22,446 nt of DNA from Gallionella sp. (GTDB lineage Bacteria > Pseudomonadota > Gammaproteobacteria > Burkholderiales > Gallionellaceae). The stretch is from assembly GCA_030645955.1 (NCBI GenBank), contig JAUSMR010000102.1, positions 1-22,446 of the forward strand. The letters are read 5' to 3'. Both the position numbers and the translations under genes were made by a program. This document shows, in pieces, positions 1 through 8,007 of this stretch (position 1 is its first letter; each line of letters begins with the position of its first letter). Below the pieces are notes generated by a model, which saw nothing but the letters and a program-made list of their open reading frames with translations, had not been told where the DNA came from and searched no databases.

Positions 1-727
1 CAGACAACACATCCGCGAGGGCTGGCACTGTCAGTGCCTTGAGGCCGGCGCCGACCACCAACGCAACGGCACGCCGACGGGCAGATGCCGAGGCTGACGG
101 CATCGCGATAATCACGGTCAACACCTGATGTACCGCCGCAAGCTGCGCCACATCATCCAGCCTCCCGATTACCGAAACGCCCTGGACCTGCAATCGCAGC
201 TTGACCGAATCATCATCGAGCAAACCCACTACCCGCCAGCGCTGACTGTTGGCAAGATCGCGCAGCAAGGCCGCCCCGGCGGCCCCGGCGCCCATGACTA
301 ACACCGGCTCGGCGTCGAACTGGCGTGGAGAAATCAGATGTCCGTCCTTCCAGGCCCGATACATGAACCTGCTCCCCCCCATGATCAAGACCAACAGCAA
401 GGGATGCAGAACCAGCACGGAACGCGGCACATCGTTGAGCCGCTGCAGCATGAGCAACAACGCCGGTATTGCCAGCGCTACCGTACCTGCTGCCAGTGCG
501 ATCCGCCGCAAGTCGGGAATACTGGCGAAACGCCAGATGCCCCGATAGAGTCTAAAACCATGGAATACCCCGGCTTGCAACGGGACAACCCAAAGGAGAT
601 TCCGCCACATAGCTTCGACAAAGCTTGGCGGAATATCGAAGTTGAAACGCAATGCGTAAGCTGCGATCCACGCAAGGGCAGCGGCACAGAGGTCATGGAA
701 CGATGCGATGAGTGAGCGGGGATTCAT
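1..727 (-). CDS. wbpM: WbpM/CapD-type nucleotide-sugar 4,6-dehydratase, N-terminal part (cut by window edge)
   Basis: I translated this frame by hand. It starts at ATG 727 and stays open to the window edge, giving 242 residues of a protein that is normally about 620-660 aa. Four hydrophobic segments are visible at roughly residues 9-27, 43-59, 76-94 and 102-117. They are followed by a first Rossmann-like nucleotide-binding domain (VLVMGAGAAG at 142-151, VGLLDDD at 167-173). YRGIWRFAS near residue 61 is a family hallmark. Full-length relatives (WbpM, CapD, PglF) are inner-membrane enzymes that convert UDP-GlcNAc to UDP-4-keto-6-deoxy-GlcNAc. The catalytic SDR domain lies outside the window. 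Its place after a WecA-like transferase and an SDR reductase/epimerase supports supply of UDP-D-QuiNAc or UDP-D-FucNAc. It is separated from its upstream gene by 212 bp, so it may have its own promoter. Confidence 0.88.
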   Translation of the reverse strand, partial: MNPRSLIASFHDLCAAALAWIAAYALRFNFDIPPSFVEAMWRNLLWVVPLQAGVFHGFRLYRGIWRFASIPDLRRIALAAGTVALAIPALLLMLQRLNDVPRSVLVLHPLLLVLIMGGSRFMYRAWKDGHLISPRQFDAEPVLVMGAGAAGAALLRDLANSQRWRVVGLLDDDSVKLRLQVQGVSVIGRLDDVAQLAAVHQVLTVIIAMPSASASARRRAVALVVGAGLKALTVPALADVLS

Positions 728-939
728 GAGTGCGCCATTTTACCGGTGCCACCATAATTAGGCAGGGACCGTTAGTGCGTCCTACCGACATTGTTCGCGT
801 GTAGATTAATTCAAATGCCAATTTTTCTTGGGGCGCTGCTTTTCGAGGGCCATTCGCCAGTTCTCGCAAATCGACGGAACATGGTTCCCTCTTACAGGGC
901 TTGTACTTCACGCAAATTCAAGTTGCGCTGCATTTGCGC
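728..939. other. 212-bp intergenic spacer upstream of wbpM-like gene
   Basis: This is the longest gene-free stretch in the window. Its only small reading frames lack family resemblance and a good ribosome site. It is AT-richer in the middle (around 800-830). It could hold a promoter for the dehydratase gene, but I could not pair convincing -35 and -10 hexamers. I see no clear hairpin with a T-run that would mark a terminator. Confidence 0.5.
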
Positions 940-1959
940 TCAAGGCATTCCGGCCTTGAACCTGAATGCGAGAATCAGCAGTGGAATGTAGGCGACAACA
1001 AGACCGACAAGACCCGCGACATACCCTAGCGCGATCGCAATCGCCCAAGGCAACAACCAGAAGAGATTGATCGCTGCAACTGCTAGCGTAACCGGCCGAT
1101 GAGCTTCGAACTCGCGACTGGCATGCTGGTAGGCGTGGCTGCAATGGGCCTCATAAACCTGTTCGCGGCGCAGGATGCGGCGAACCAGAGTTACCGTAGC
1201 GTCGACCACAAAGACACCGAGCAGCACCAGCCAGCACCACAGCAGTACTGGCTGCTCAACCGCCGCCTGCAGCGATAGGGCCCCCAGCATCAGTCCGAGA
1301 AAGCCGCTTCCAACATCCCCCATGAATATTCTGGCTGGCGGAAAATTCCACACCAGGAAGCCAGCCGCAGCGGCCGCAAGCAGCGCAGCAGGCAGCCAGC
1401 CGTCGGTCAAACTGCCTCCCCCCAACGTGTAAATCAGCGCCCCGCCCATCCCCGCAGTAAGCGCCTCGACGCCGGCAATTCCATCGATGCCATCCATGAA
1501 GTTGTATAGATTCAACATCCAGACGAGATACAAGGCCGCCAGCAAAGCGCCGAACGGACCGAGATCAATTGTCCTATCCAGCCAGTCCAGCGGTGGAATC
1601 CCAATCGAATATAGAATCCAGCCGGCGCAGAAAAAGTGGGCCACAAGCCGCCACCGCGCCGGAATGTGACTGCGGTCATCGATCAATCCTACCGTGGCGA
1701 CGCCGATTCCTGCCTCGATCATCCTCCAGGGTACGGCTACATCAAACACCGGCCCCGAAACCAGCACTCCAACAACGAACGCGGCGACAATGGCAACGCC
1801 ACCGCCCCGTGGTGTGGGTACCGAGTGGGAACTGCGCGCGTTTGGCCAATCCAGAAACATGGATGACAGGGCATAGCGGCGCATGAGCCACGTCAGGAAT
1901 ACGGCAAGGAGACCAACCCCGACGATCAGAAACGAAGCGGATGAAACCAATTCGTCCAC
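940..1959 (-). CDS. WecA/WbpL-family undecaprenyl-phosphate HexNAc-1-phosphate transferase (GT4 membrane family)
   Basis: This is a 339-aa, very hydrophobic protein with about ten membrane segments. Family motifs are present in order: RSSHSVPTPRGGG at 42-54, the catalytic DD in GLIDDR at 91-96, NLYNFMDGIDG at 150-160, ARIFMGDVGSGF at 209-220 and the cytoplasmic HCSHAYQH at 272-279. These identify a polyprenyl-phosphate N-acetylaminosugar-1-phosphate transferase, which transfers sugar-1-P from a UDP-sugar to undecaprenyl phosphate to begin the repeat unit. The start is GTG 1959, just 3 bp after the stop of the upstream SDR gene. Because its neighbours are a WbpM-type dehydratase and a WbpV/WbpK-type SDR, as in P. 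aeruginosa WbpL, I infer that the substrate is UDP-D-QuiNAc or UDP-D-FucNAc rather than UDP-GlcNAc. The family call is secure. The sugar is inferred. Confidence 0.93.
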   Translation of the reverse strand: MDELVSSASFLIVGVGLLAVFLTWLMRRYALSSMFLDWPNARSSHSVPTPRGGGVAIVAAFVVGVLVSGPVFDVAVPWRMIEAGIGVATVGLIDDRSHIPARWRLVAHFFCAGWILYSIGIPPLDWLDRTIDLGPFGALLAALYLVWMLNLYNFMDGIDGIAGVEALTAGMGGALIYTLGGGSLTDGWLPAALLAAAAAGFLVWNFPPARIFMGDVGSGFLGLMLGALSLQAAVEQPVLLWCWLVLLGVFVVDATVTLVRRILRREQVYEAHCSHAYQHASREFEAHRPVTLAVAAINLFWLLPWAIAIALGYVAGLVGLVVAYIPLLILAFRFKAGMP

Positions 1960-1962
1960 CCG

Positions 1963-2913
1963 TTATCCGGCTTGATGCGCCAGAAAGTAGTCGACGGTGT
2001 TCTGCAAGCCCTGATTGACCGTTAAAGGCGGATGCCAGGCCAACAGTTGCCGCGTCTTGCTGATATCGACCTGAAGGGAACAGCAGATCCGTTGCGCAAG
2101 GTCGCGCTTCCCGAGAAGATTGGCCCCTGCTTCAAGAAAAGACGGCGAGGTCGGAATCAGGCGAACCACTCTATCCATGGCCGCTGCGGTGCGCCGCAAC
2201 AAGTCGGGAGTTGAAAGATCATGACCATCGCTTACAAGAAAGGTCTGATTCGAAGCAGCGGGATGGCGCAAGCAAGTGAGGATCAGATCGACGAGATTTT
2301 CCACGGCAACTATGCTGCGAAGATTGTGGAGTGAGCCCAATGGAAGGGGAATCCCCCTATAGAGCCACTTCATCATGGACAAGAAGTTGCCCTTCACTTT
2401 CGGGCCATAAACCAGCACCGGACGAATAATCACCACCTCAATTCCCGTCTCGGCAGCGATTTGCCGCAAACCGCTCTCCGCCTCCAATTTTGAAATCGCG
2501 TAAGGATCAACCGGCTTCGGGATATCGTCAGGGCGAAACGCGCCTCCCGCAGAAGTCCATTCCCCATTGACCTTGATCGAACTGATGTAGACGAAGCGCT
2601 TGACCCCATGAAGAGCCGCCTGACGCGCCAGATTGAGTGTTCCAGCAACATTGACCTCCCGAAACTCGGATAAAGGATCCAGGGCCGCATCTTTCATTAT
2701 GTGCACCCGAGCCGCAAGATGAACGATGCTGCTCACATTCCCCAGATGGCTCTCCCATGCGGTGGTGCTGCTGATAGCAGGAACGACGACCCCGGCATCG
2801 GTATCGCTGGCATTGTCTCGGCGATAGACGGGCCTGAAACAATGACCGCCTTGCCTCAGTGCGGTCAGCAAAGCTGTCCCGATGAATCCGCTTGCTCCGG
2901 TTACCAGTATCAC
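1963..2913 (-). CDS. Extended SDR, UDP-4-keto-6-deoxy-HexNAc reductase / 4-epimerase type (WbpV/WbpK-like)
   Basis: From GTG 2913 this is a 316-aa NAD(P)-binding SDR. VTGASGFIG lies at 4-12, ISSIKVNGE near residue 110 and the catalytic YAISK at 138-142. The SSIKVNGE signature and the position directly before a WecA-like transferase are typical of the WbpV/WbpK group. That group either epimerises UDP-GlcNAc or reduces the WbpM product to UDP-D-QuiNAc or UDP-D-FucNAc. I prefer GTG 2913 because it overlaps the TGA of the upstream glycosyltransferase (GTGA) and puts the Rossmann strand at the very N-terminus, as in relatives. An ATG at 2970 would add 19 residues and a 61-bp overlap. The exact reaction cannot be read from the sequence. 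Confidence 0.88.
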   Translation of the reverse strand: MILVTGASGFIGTALLTALRQGGHCFRPVYRRDNASDTDAGVVVPAISSTTAWESHLGNVSSIVHLAARVHIMKDAALDPLSEFREVNVAGTLNLARQAALHGVKRFVYISSIKVNGEWTSAGGAFRPDDIPKPVDPYAISKLEAESGLRQIAAETGIEVVIIRPVLVYGPKVKGNFLSMMKWLYRGIPLPLGSLHNLRSIVAVENLVDLILTCLRHPAASNQTFLVSDGHDLSTPDLLRRTAAAMDRVVRLIPTSPSFLEAGANLLGKRDLAQRICCSLQVDISKTRQLLAWHPPLTVNQGLQNTVDYFLAHQAG

Positions 2914-4163
2914 CGGCGGTCGATCCGTCGTTGCGACAGGACCTGTCGCTGGACAATATCCGCCAACCATCCTTCAAGCCGGTCGGTGAGAACGCTTCTA
3001 CCAAACTCGCTTTCTGCATACCTGCGCCCATTTTCGCCAAGGCACATGCGCTGCGCCCTGGGCATTGCGGAAAGCTCCAATACAGCCTTGGCGAGCCCTG
3101 CTGAATCACCTGCCGCGCAAGTCAATCCGGCTTTCGCCTTGCGGATTACCTCCGCCCCCTCCCCATCAAGCATCCCAAGCACGGGCACGCCGCCCATCAA
3201 GTAAGATTGGACTTTGCTTGGTACCGTCAACGCAAAAACCGGATCCGCTCTGAGTGAAACCAGCAGCGCGTCCGCCCGGGCATAAAACGACGGCATCCGG
3301 TCTAGGGGAAACCACCCCAGCATCAAGACACATTGATCCAGTCCGCGGCGCGCGATTTCAATTCGCAACCAATCACTTCTTCGTCCATCGCCGACAATAA
3401 TCCACCGAATTTCCGCGCGGCTCTTGAGCAGCTCGATCGCGTCAAGAATCGCGGGAAAGTCTTGCGCCTCTCCAATATTGCCGGCAAACAAAATATCGAA
3501 CGTATCGCCCTTCAGGGGTATCTCTGGCGCCGGTGTCACGTCTGCGGTGGCCGGGGCGTCTTCGGCCCAGTTCGGAAAGTATCGGATCTTTGCGGTATCG
3601 TCGCAGTAGGCTGCGATCCGGTCCAAAAACCCGTGTGACTGGCCCAGTACAAGAACGCATCGCTTGTAAATGAATCTCACCATCGAACCGACGGCTGCCA
3701 GAAGCCGATGCGATGTCACCGCATTGACCGCGACAAGCGTGTCGGGCCACAGGTCCTGCACCCAGAGAATCACCGGAGCATGCTTCAATTTGCCAAGGAG
3801 GATTGCTGGCAGGCCTACGGTAATCGGCGATGGTTCGAATACAAATACCACATCAAACCGCTTTCCAAGCAAACGTACGGGTGCGAATACGCTCGCGCCC
3901 ACCACGAAGCTAAGATAATTGAGCATCAGACGTAGACCGCCGGTTCCCCTTGCGAGCATTGGCACCCGGCACACACTTGCACCAAAATAGTCGCCAAATG
4001 CGTTCGGCGCCGACTTGAATTCGGCAAATACCTTACCCGATGGATAGTTCGGCTTCCCTGTTAGTACCGTGACATGATGCCCACGCTCGACGAGTTCTCT
4101 GGCCAAATCGTTGATCCGAAAGTTCTCCGGCCAAAAGTATTGCGATACGAGGAGTACCCTCAC
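2910..4163 (-). CDS. wbuB: WbuB-like GT4 glycosyltransferase (L-FucNAc/L-QuiNAc transferase type)
   Basis: This 417-aa GT-B fold enzyme starts at GTG 4163. The N-terminus SQYFWPENFRINDLA (7-21), GKPNYPSG (36-43) and WVQDLWPD (134-141) are characteristic of WbuB and WcaI relatives. The C-terminal half carries the nucleotide-sugar binding half-domain with FAGNIGE, LGWFPLDRMP and TVPSKVQSYLMGG. The E. coli WbuB group is assigned as the transferase for N-acetyl-L-fucosamine and sits beside fnl genes. Here it follows the 2-epimerase gene by 7 bp and overlaps the next SDR gene by 4 bp, so it is translated in one run with the sugar pathway. I infer that it transfers the L-hexosamine made by the upstream genes, in amidinated form or before amidination. 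The family is clear. The donor is inferred from context. Confidence 0.87.
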   Translation of the reverse strand: MRVLLVSQYFWPENFRINDLARELVERGHHVTVLTGKPNYPSGKVFAEFKSAPNAFGDYFGASVCRVPMLARGTGGLRLMLNYLSFVVGASVFAPVRLLGKRFDVVFVFEPSPITVGLPAILLGKLKHAPVILWVQDLWPDTLVAVNAVTSHRLLAAVGSMVRFIYKRCVLVLGQSHGFLDRIAAYCDDTAKIRYFPNWAEDAPATADVTPAPEIPLKGDTFDILFAGNIGEAQDFPAILDAIELLKSRAEIRWIIVGDGRRSDWLRIEIARRGLDQCVLMLGWFPLDRMPSFYARADALLVSLRADPVFALTVPSKVQSYLMGGVPVLGMLDGEGAEVIRKAKAGLTCAAGDSAGLAKAVLELSAMPRAQRMCLGENGRRYAESEFGRSVLTDRLEGWLADIVQRQVLSQRRIDRR

Positions 4164-4170
4164 GGCCGCC

Positions 4171-5301
4171 TTACCGGGACTTCGACCAAACCGTCCGATT
4201 CACATAATCGACATAGCTCAGGACAACCCTGAGTACTTGCTTGGATACCGGACCAACCTCGTAGTCCGGCACCGGATTCAGGACGCGTTGCGTCCGGTCA
4301 TGCTGCTCAATGACGACTTCAACTGCGTCCAACACACGGTCTTTCTTCAAGCCGCTCATTATCAGCGTGCCGACGTCCATTCCCTCGGGGCGTTCATGCG
4401 CATTGCGGATCGTAATTGCAGGCAGGTTCAACAACGACGCCTCCTCCGTGATGGTTCCGCTGTCGGACAAGATACACAACGCCTCCATCTGCAATTTGAC
4501 ATAGTCGCAGAAGCCGAAAGGTTTAAGGAATCGAATGAGCGGACTGACATTTCCAAGTTCCAACGCGTCAAACCGCTTTCTTGTACGCGGATGCATGGAA
4601 ACAATCACGGGAAGCTGATATCGCTCAGCCAACGCATTCAAGGTGTCGGCGATGCTCAGCAAATTCTCCGGCGCATCGACGTTTTCCTCCCGATGTGCGC
4701 TTACAAGGAAAAATTGCTCCGCGGTCAGCTCCAAGCGCTTTAGCACATCCGACGCGCGGATCTTCGGCATGTAGCAATCCAGCACTTCCCTCATGTGAGA
4801 GCCAGTTTTGATGATGGTCTCCGGACGGATGCCCTCCGCAATCAAATACCGCCGGGCGTGTTCAGTAAGGACCAGATTGATGTCGCTCAAATGGTCGATC
4901 AATTTTCGGTTCAGTTCTTCCGGTACGCGCTGATCGAAGCAGCGGTTGCCTGCTTCCAGGTGGAATACTGGAATTTTGCGCCGCTTCGCCGCGATAATCG
5001 CCAAACATGAATTGGTGTCCCCATACAGCATCACCGCGTCGGGATTTTCTTTTTCCAGCACCGCATCGGACTTTTCGATTACATGCGCTATCGTCTGCGC
5101 TGGATTTTCGCCAACGGCGTCCAGAAAGTAATCCGGCTTCCGGATTCCCAGGTCTTCGAAAAAGATTCCGTTTAGCTCGAAGTCATAGTTCTGCCCGGTG
5201 TGCACGAGGATATGCTTGGTGTGCCGATCGAATTCGGCAATCACCCTGCTCATCTTTATCAGTTCGGGCCGGGTACCGACAATGGTCATAACCTTAAGCA
5301 T
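4171..5301 (-). CDS. fnlC: Non-hydrolysing UDP-HexNAc 2-epimerase, FnlC/WbjD/WbvD type
   Basis: This 376-aa protein has the full length and motif set of the WecB-like 2-epimerase family: GTRPE at 9-13, YGDTNS at 93-98 (Asp95), HLEAGNR at 114-120, PEELNRK at 127-133, and SAHREENVD near 201-209 with His203. The HLEAGNRCFDQRVPEE form matches the FnlC/CapG branch better than the WecB form, which usually has GLRT. This branch performs the last step of 2,6-dideoxy-L-HexNAc synthesis by inverting C2: UDP-L-PneNAc to UDP-L-FucNAc, or UDP-L-RhaNAc to UDP-L-QuiNAc. ATG 5301 overlaps the upstream fnlA stop by 8 bp, indicating translational coupling. The symbol follows the family. If the product is L-QuiNAc, wbvD or qnlB would be the better name. 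Confidence 0.9.
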   Translation of the reverse strand: MLKVMTIVGTRPELIKMSRVIAEFDRHTKHILVHTGQNYDFELNGIFFEDLGIRKPDYFLDAVGENPAQTIAHVIEKSDAVLEKENPDAVMLYGDTNSCLAIIAAKRRKIPVFHLEAGNRCFDQRVPEELNRKLIDHLSDINLVLTEHARRYLIAEGIRPETIIKTGSHMREVLDCYMPKIRASDVLKRLELTAEQFFLVSAHREENVDAPENLLSIADTLNALAERYQLPVIVSMHPRTRKRFDALELGNVSPLIRFLKPFGFCDYVKLQMEALCILSDSGTITEEASLLNLPAITIRNAHERPEGMDVGTLIMSGLKKDRVLDAVEVVIEQHDRTQRVLNPVPDYEVGPVSKQVLRVVLSYVDYVNRTVWSKSR

Positions 5302-6304
5302 TGAGCTCTTCCTGAATGTAGTCCAGCTTCAATAGCAGCGTTTTGATCTGAGCAACATTCAGCCGGGCAGTGTTGTGGGATGTGTAATCCTCGAAATCGG
5401 AAATCATTTCCTCGCCTTCGCTAAAATATTTCGCATAATTCAGGTCACGATTGTCTGCCGGGATTCGATAGTAGCCGCCCATGTCCTGCGCATGCGCCAT
5501 CTCTTCTCTTGAAATCAGAGATTCATACAGCTTTTCGCCATGGCGGGTACCGATTATGCGGATCTCGCCTTTCGCCGGGAAAATCTCGGACAACGCCTGC
5601 GCGAGGTCAGCGACTGTCGAGGCTGGGGCCTTCTGCACGAAAATGTCTCCCTGCTTTCCGTGTTGGAATGCGTGCAAAACCAGATCGACGGAATCTTCCA
5701 GCGACATCAAAAACCGGGTCATACTGGGATCTGTCAAGGTTAGCGGCTTGCCAGCTTTCAGCTGCGAGACGAACAGCGGGATTACCGATCCGCGGGATGC
5801 CATGACATTGCCGTATCGCGTCGCACACAGCACAGTTTCCGCGTCCCTTTGCGTTCTGGATTTGGCGATCATCAATTTTTCCGCCATCGCCTTCGTAATG
5901 CCCATCGCATTTATCGGATAGACGGCTTTGTCGGTGCTCAAGACTATCAAACGACTTACGCCGCATGCGGTTGCCGCATTCATGACATTCTGGGTACCCA
6001 TTACGTTGGTACGAACCGCCTCCATCGGATAAAACTCGCATGATGGGACTTGCTTCAGCGCGGCCGCGTGGAATACATAGTCAACGCCTTTCATTCCCTC
6101 GGACACACTCTCGTAGTCCCGAACATCGCCGATGTAGAACTTCAACTTGGGGTTATTCAGTGCGATGCGCATTTCTTCCTGCTTTTTTTCGTCGCGGCTG
6201 AAGATTCTTATCTCACGAACATCAGACGAAAGAAAGCGCTTCAGAACGGTGTTCCCGAAGGAACCTGTTCCGCCGGTAATCATCAATACTTTCTGGTTAA
6301 ACAT
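5294..6304 (-). CDS. fnlA: UDP-GlcNAc 4,6-dehydratase/5-epimerase, FnlA/CapE/WbvB type
   Basis: This 336-aa extended SDR has GGTGSFG at 11-17, HAAALKQVPSCE at 79-90, VLSTDKAVYPINAMGITK at 121-138 and a C-terminal tail ending in the DYTSHNTARLNVAQI type sequence of the family. The usual catalytic Tyr of YxxxK is Met134, with Lys138, giving MxxxK. This is normal for soluble FnlA/CapE enzymes. The family removes water across C4-C6 of UDP-GlcNAc and inverts C5, and in some members C3. That makes the 4-keto-6-deoxy-L intermediate for L-FucNAc, L-RhaNAc or L-QuiNAc. It starts at ATG 6304, 9 bp after the reductase gene, and overlaps the 2-epimerase gene by 8 bp. The three genes are adjacent, as in known fnl and wbv clusters. 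Confidence 0.93.
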   Translation of the reverse strand: MFNQKVLMITGGTGSFGNTVLKRFLSSDVREIRIFSRDEKKQEEMRIALNNPKLKFYIGDVRDYESVSEGMKGVDYVFHAAALKQVPSCEFYPMEAVRTNVMGTQNVMNAATACGVSRLIVLSTDKAVYPINAMGITKAMAEKLMIAKSRTQRDAETVLCATRYGNVMASRGSVIPLFVSQLKAGKPLTLTDPSMTRFLMSLEDSVDLVLHAFQHGKQGDIFVQKAPASTVADLAQALSEIFPAKGEIRIIGTRHGEKLYESLISREEMAHAQDMGGYYRIPADNRDLNYAKYFSEGEEMISDFEDYTSHNTARLNVAQIKTLLLKLDYIQEELNA

Positions 6305-6313
6305 TGAGCATTC

Positions 6314-7168
6314 CTATCGATACTTATTCATCAATTCGATCATCTCTTCCCATTCCGGCGGAGAGTAACCCGTGGCGGCCAGAAGTCGACCAGGATCAAG
6401 TGACCGGTCAATTGCAAGACGATTGTCAGGAACGATTTCGATTTTCTTTTGATAAATTTTGGCGATCAACCTAAGGAGTTCGTACTTCGAGATTGGCCTT
6501 GCGGCGAGATGATAGACGCCGCTCAATTCGGGATGAGGAATAATCGCGTCACGAATGGCCTTCGCCAGTACAACCGCAGGCACGCCCGAGAATATTACTC
6601 TCGCATATCCTTCACAACGCTCGTTTTGAGACAAGAACCACTCAACCAAACCGTGTGAGCTATTCAGCTCATGGCCGATAATCGACGTGCGCAGAGTTAC
6701 AGCATGCGATTCGGACACTTCGCCAAGATACTTCGATCGGCCATACAGATCCTGCGCGTCCGCGAAATCCGACTCGCGGTACAACTTCTTCTCGCCGGAA
6801 AATACGCAATCCGTGCTTATATGAATGAGCCGGGCGCTCGTCAATTCGCACAGTCTTGCAAGTCGGTGCGGCAACACTGCATTGATTGGAATTACCCGCA
6901 ATGGGTCATTCACTTCCGCCAATTGCTTGACCAGGCCGATACAGTTAACCACGATCGCCGGGCGGGCATGAACAAACGCCTGCAGCAATGAGTCCTGCTG
7001 CTCGACATCGACACCGGTGATCAAGTTATCGGCTATGGACGGCTGAAAGAACTTCTTTGCGCCCTCGGAACGCAAAGTTCCATAGACCCGCCAGTCGATC
7101 ACCTCGCTGAGGACGCGAATTACGGCATTTCCAAGCATGCCGCTTGCACCGAGGACCAGTACGTTCAT
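6314..7168 (-). CDS. RmlD-like SDR reductase for UDP-4-keto-6-deoxy-L-HexNAc (WbvR/QnlA type, no cupin domain)
   Basis: This 284-aa protein has an RmlD-type layout: GASGMLG at 7-13, NCIGLVKQL near 75-83, HISTDCVFSG at 116-125, the YGRSK active site at 142-146, and VYHLAARPISKYELL in the C-terminal part. RmlD relatives reduce the 4-keto group of deoxysugar nucleotides with NAD(P)H. FnlB/CapF/WbjC proteins of L-FucNAc pathways are about 370 aa and carry a C-terminal cupin epimerase domain. This protein stops where the SDR domain ends, and no cupin reading frame follows before fnlA. That matches the single-domain WbvR/QnlA reductases of L-RhaNAc/L-QuiNAc synthesis. It lies 51 bp from wbuZ upstream and 9 bp from fnlA downstream. 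The RmlD-like family is certain. The pathway branch is inferred from domain content. Confidence 0.87.
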   Translation of the reverse strand: MNVLVLGASGMLGNAVIRVLSEVIDWRVYGTLRSEGAKKFFQPSIADNLITGVDVEQQDSLLQAFVHARPAIVVNCIGLVKQLAEVNDPLRVIPINAVLPHRLARLCELTSARLIHISTDCVFSGEKKLYRESDFADAQDLYGRSKYLGEVSESHAVTLRTSIIGHELNSSHGLVEWFLSQNERCEGYARVIFSGVPAVVLAKAIRDAIIPHPELSGVYHLAARPISKYELLRLIAKIYQKKIEIVPDNRLAIDRSLDPGRLLAATGYSPPEWEEMIELMNKYR

Positions 7169-7219
7169 ACGGACCCTTCGATCGGCTCGTTATTGTTTCG
7201 GCAACAAGAGATCGATGCA

Positions 7220-8005
7220 TTAGATACGATCATTGGATTTCACTCTATCTGCCAGGGCTTGACGTTCGAGCGTATTTGGATAGTTTATCAATACCGCCCT
7301 ATAAGGTCCCTTGAACACGAACAAGCTACCTGCAGCGGCGCCAACCACGCCGCAGGTTTCTATCAAACGCCCTATATCATCCAACGAGCCTGCTCCGCCC
7401 AGAACCGACATGGGCAGCGCGACCGAATCACGGACCCTTGGAGCCAAGTCCATATCGTAGCCCTTCATTTCTCCGTCCCGATCGACTGAATTGATGACAA
7501 TCTCTCCGGCGCCCAGATTTTCGGCTTTACGGGCGGCCTCCCACGGCAACAAGCCGGTGCCTTTCCGCCCATTGTGAGTCACCACCTCGTAACGTCCGAA
7601 TAGCGATTTCCTGACATCGAGGACCACCACCACGCTTTGGCTGCCAATTTCTCCAGCAATACCCTCAATCAGCTCCGGATCCCGCAAAGCGGCGGAACTA
7701 ATTGCCACCTTTTCAACGCCAAGACCGATGATCTGCCTCGCTTGGTCAATCTTGCGGATACCTCCGCCGTAACATAGCGGCATGCGACATTCGGCTGCCA
7801 GCTTCTTGATCATCGCATAGTCAGGGTCAGTGCCATTGACGGTGGCATCGATATCGAAGACGATCAGCTCGTCTGCTTCCTTCTCGTTGAATATCTTGAC
7901 TGCGTTAATCGGGTCTCCCACGTACTTGGGATTGTCGAACTTTATGGTTTTTACGAGTCCCTTATTTCGTACCAGCAAACAGGGGATGATTCTGGGACGC
8001 AGCAT
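7220..8005 (-). CDS. wbuZ: HisF-like cyclase-family subunit of sugar amidination system (WbuZ/HisF2)
   Basis: This 261-aa protein is a (beta-alpha)8 barrel that aligns end to end with HisF: RIIPCLLVRNKG at 5-16, GGGIRK at 80-85, VLDVRKS near 128-134, INSVDRDG and GGAGSLDD. At position 11, HisF has its essential Asp (CLDV), but this protein has Leu (CLLV). Asp130 is kept. That difference, and the lack of other his genes, argue against imidazole glycerol phosphate synthesis. WbuZ/HisF2 proteins pair with WbuY/HisH2 and WbpG/WbuX to turn an acetamido group into acetamidino on a polysaccharide sugar. HisF2 is thought to channel ammonia from the glutaminase. It lies 2 bp downstream of wbuY. Confidence 0.92.
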   Translation of the reverse strand: MLRPRIIPCLLVRNKGLVKTIKFDNPKYVGDPINAVKIFNEKEADELIVFDIDATVNGTDPDYAMIKKLAAECRMPLCYGGGIRKIDQARQIIGLGVEKVAISSAALRDPELIEGIAGEIGSQSVVVVLDVRKSLFGRYEVVTHNGRKGTGLLPWEAARKAENLGAGEIVINSVDRDGEMKGYDMDLAPRVRDSVALPMSVLGGAGSLDDIGRLIETCGVVGAAAGSLFVFKGPYRAVLINYPNTLERQALADRVKSNDRI

Positions 8006-8007
8006 CT

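Noticed and set aside
782..789. ops/JUMPstart-like element (minus strand GTCGGTAG) upstream of the wbpM-like gene
   Set aside because: It has one mismatch to the GGCGGTAG core, and the conserved bases that should follow are absent. It also lies near the end of the cluster, not before its first gene.
693..911. 72-aa minus-strand frame in the 728-939 spacer
   Set aside because: It overlaps the start of the wbpM-like gene, lacks a ribosome site and has no family-like sequence.
4111..4743. 210-aa plus-strand reading frame
   Set aside because: It is antisense to the FnlC-type epimerase, whose catalytic motifs are complete on the minus strand.
4171..5301. WecB of enterobacterial common antigen
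   Set aside because: It has the HLEAGNRCFDQRVPEE form of the FnlC branch, and its direct partners are FnlA and an RmlD-like reductase rather than wecC.
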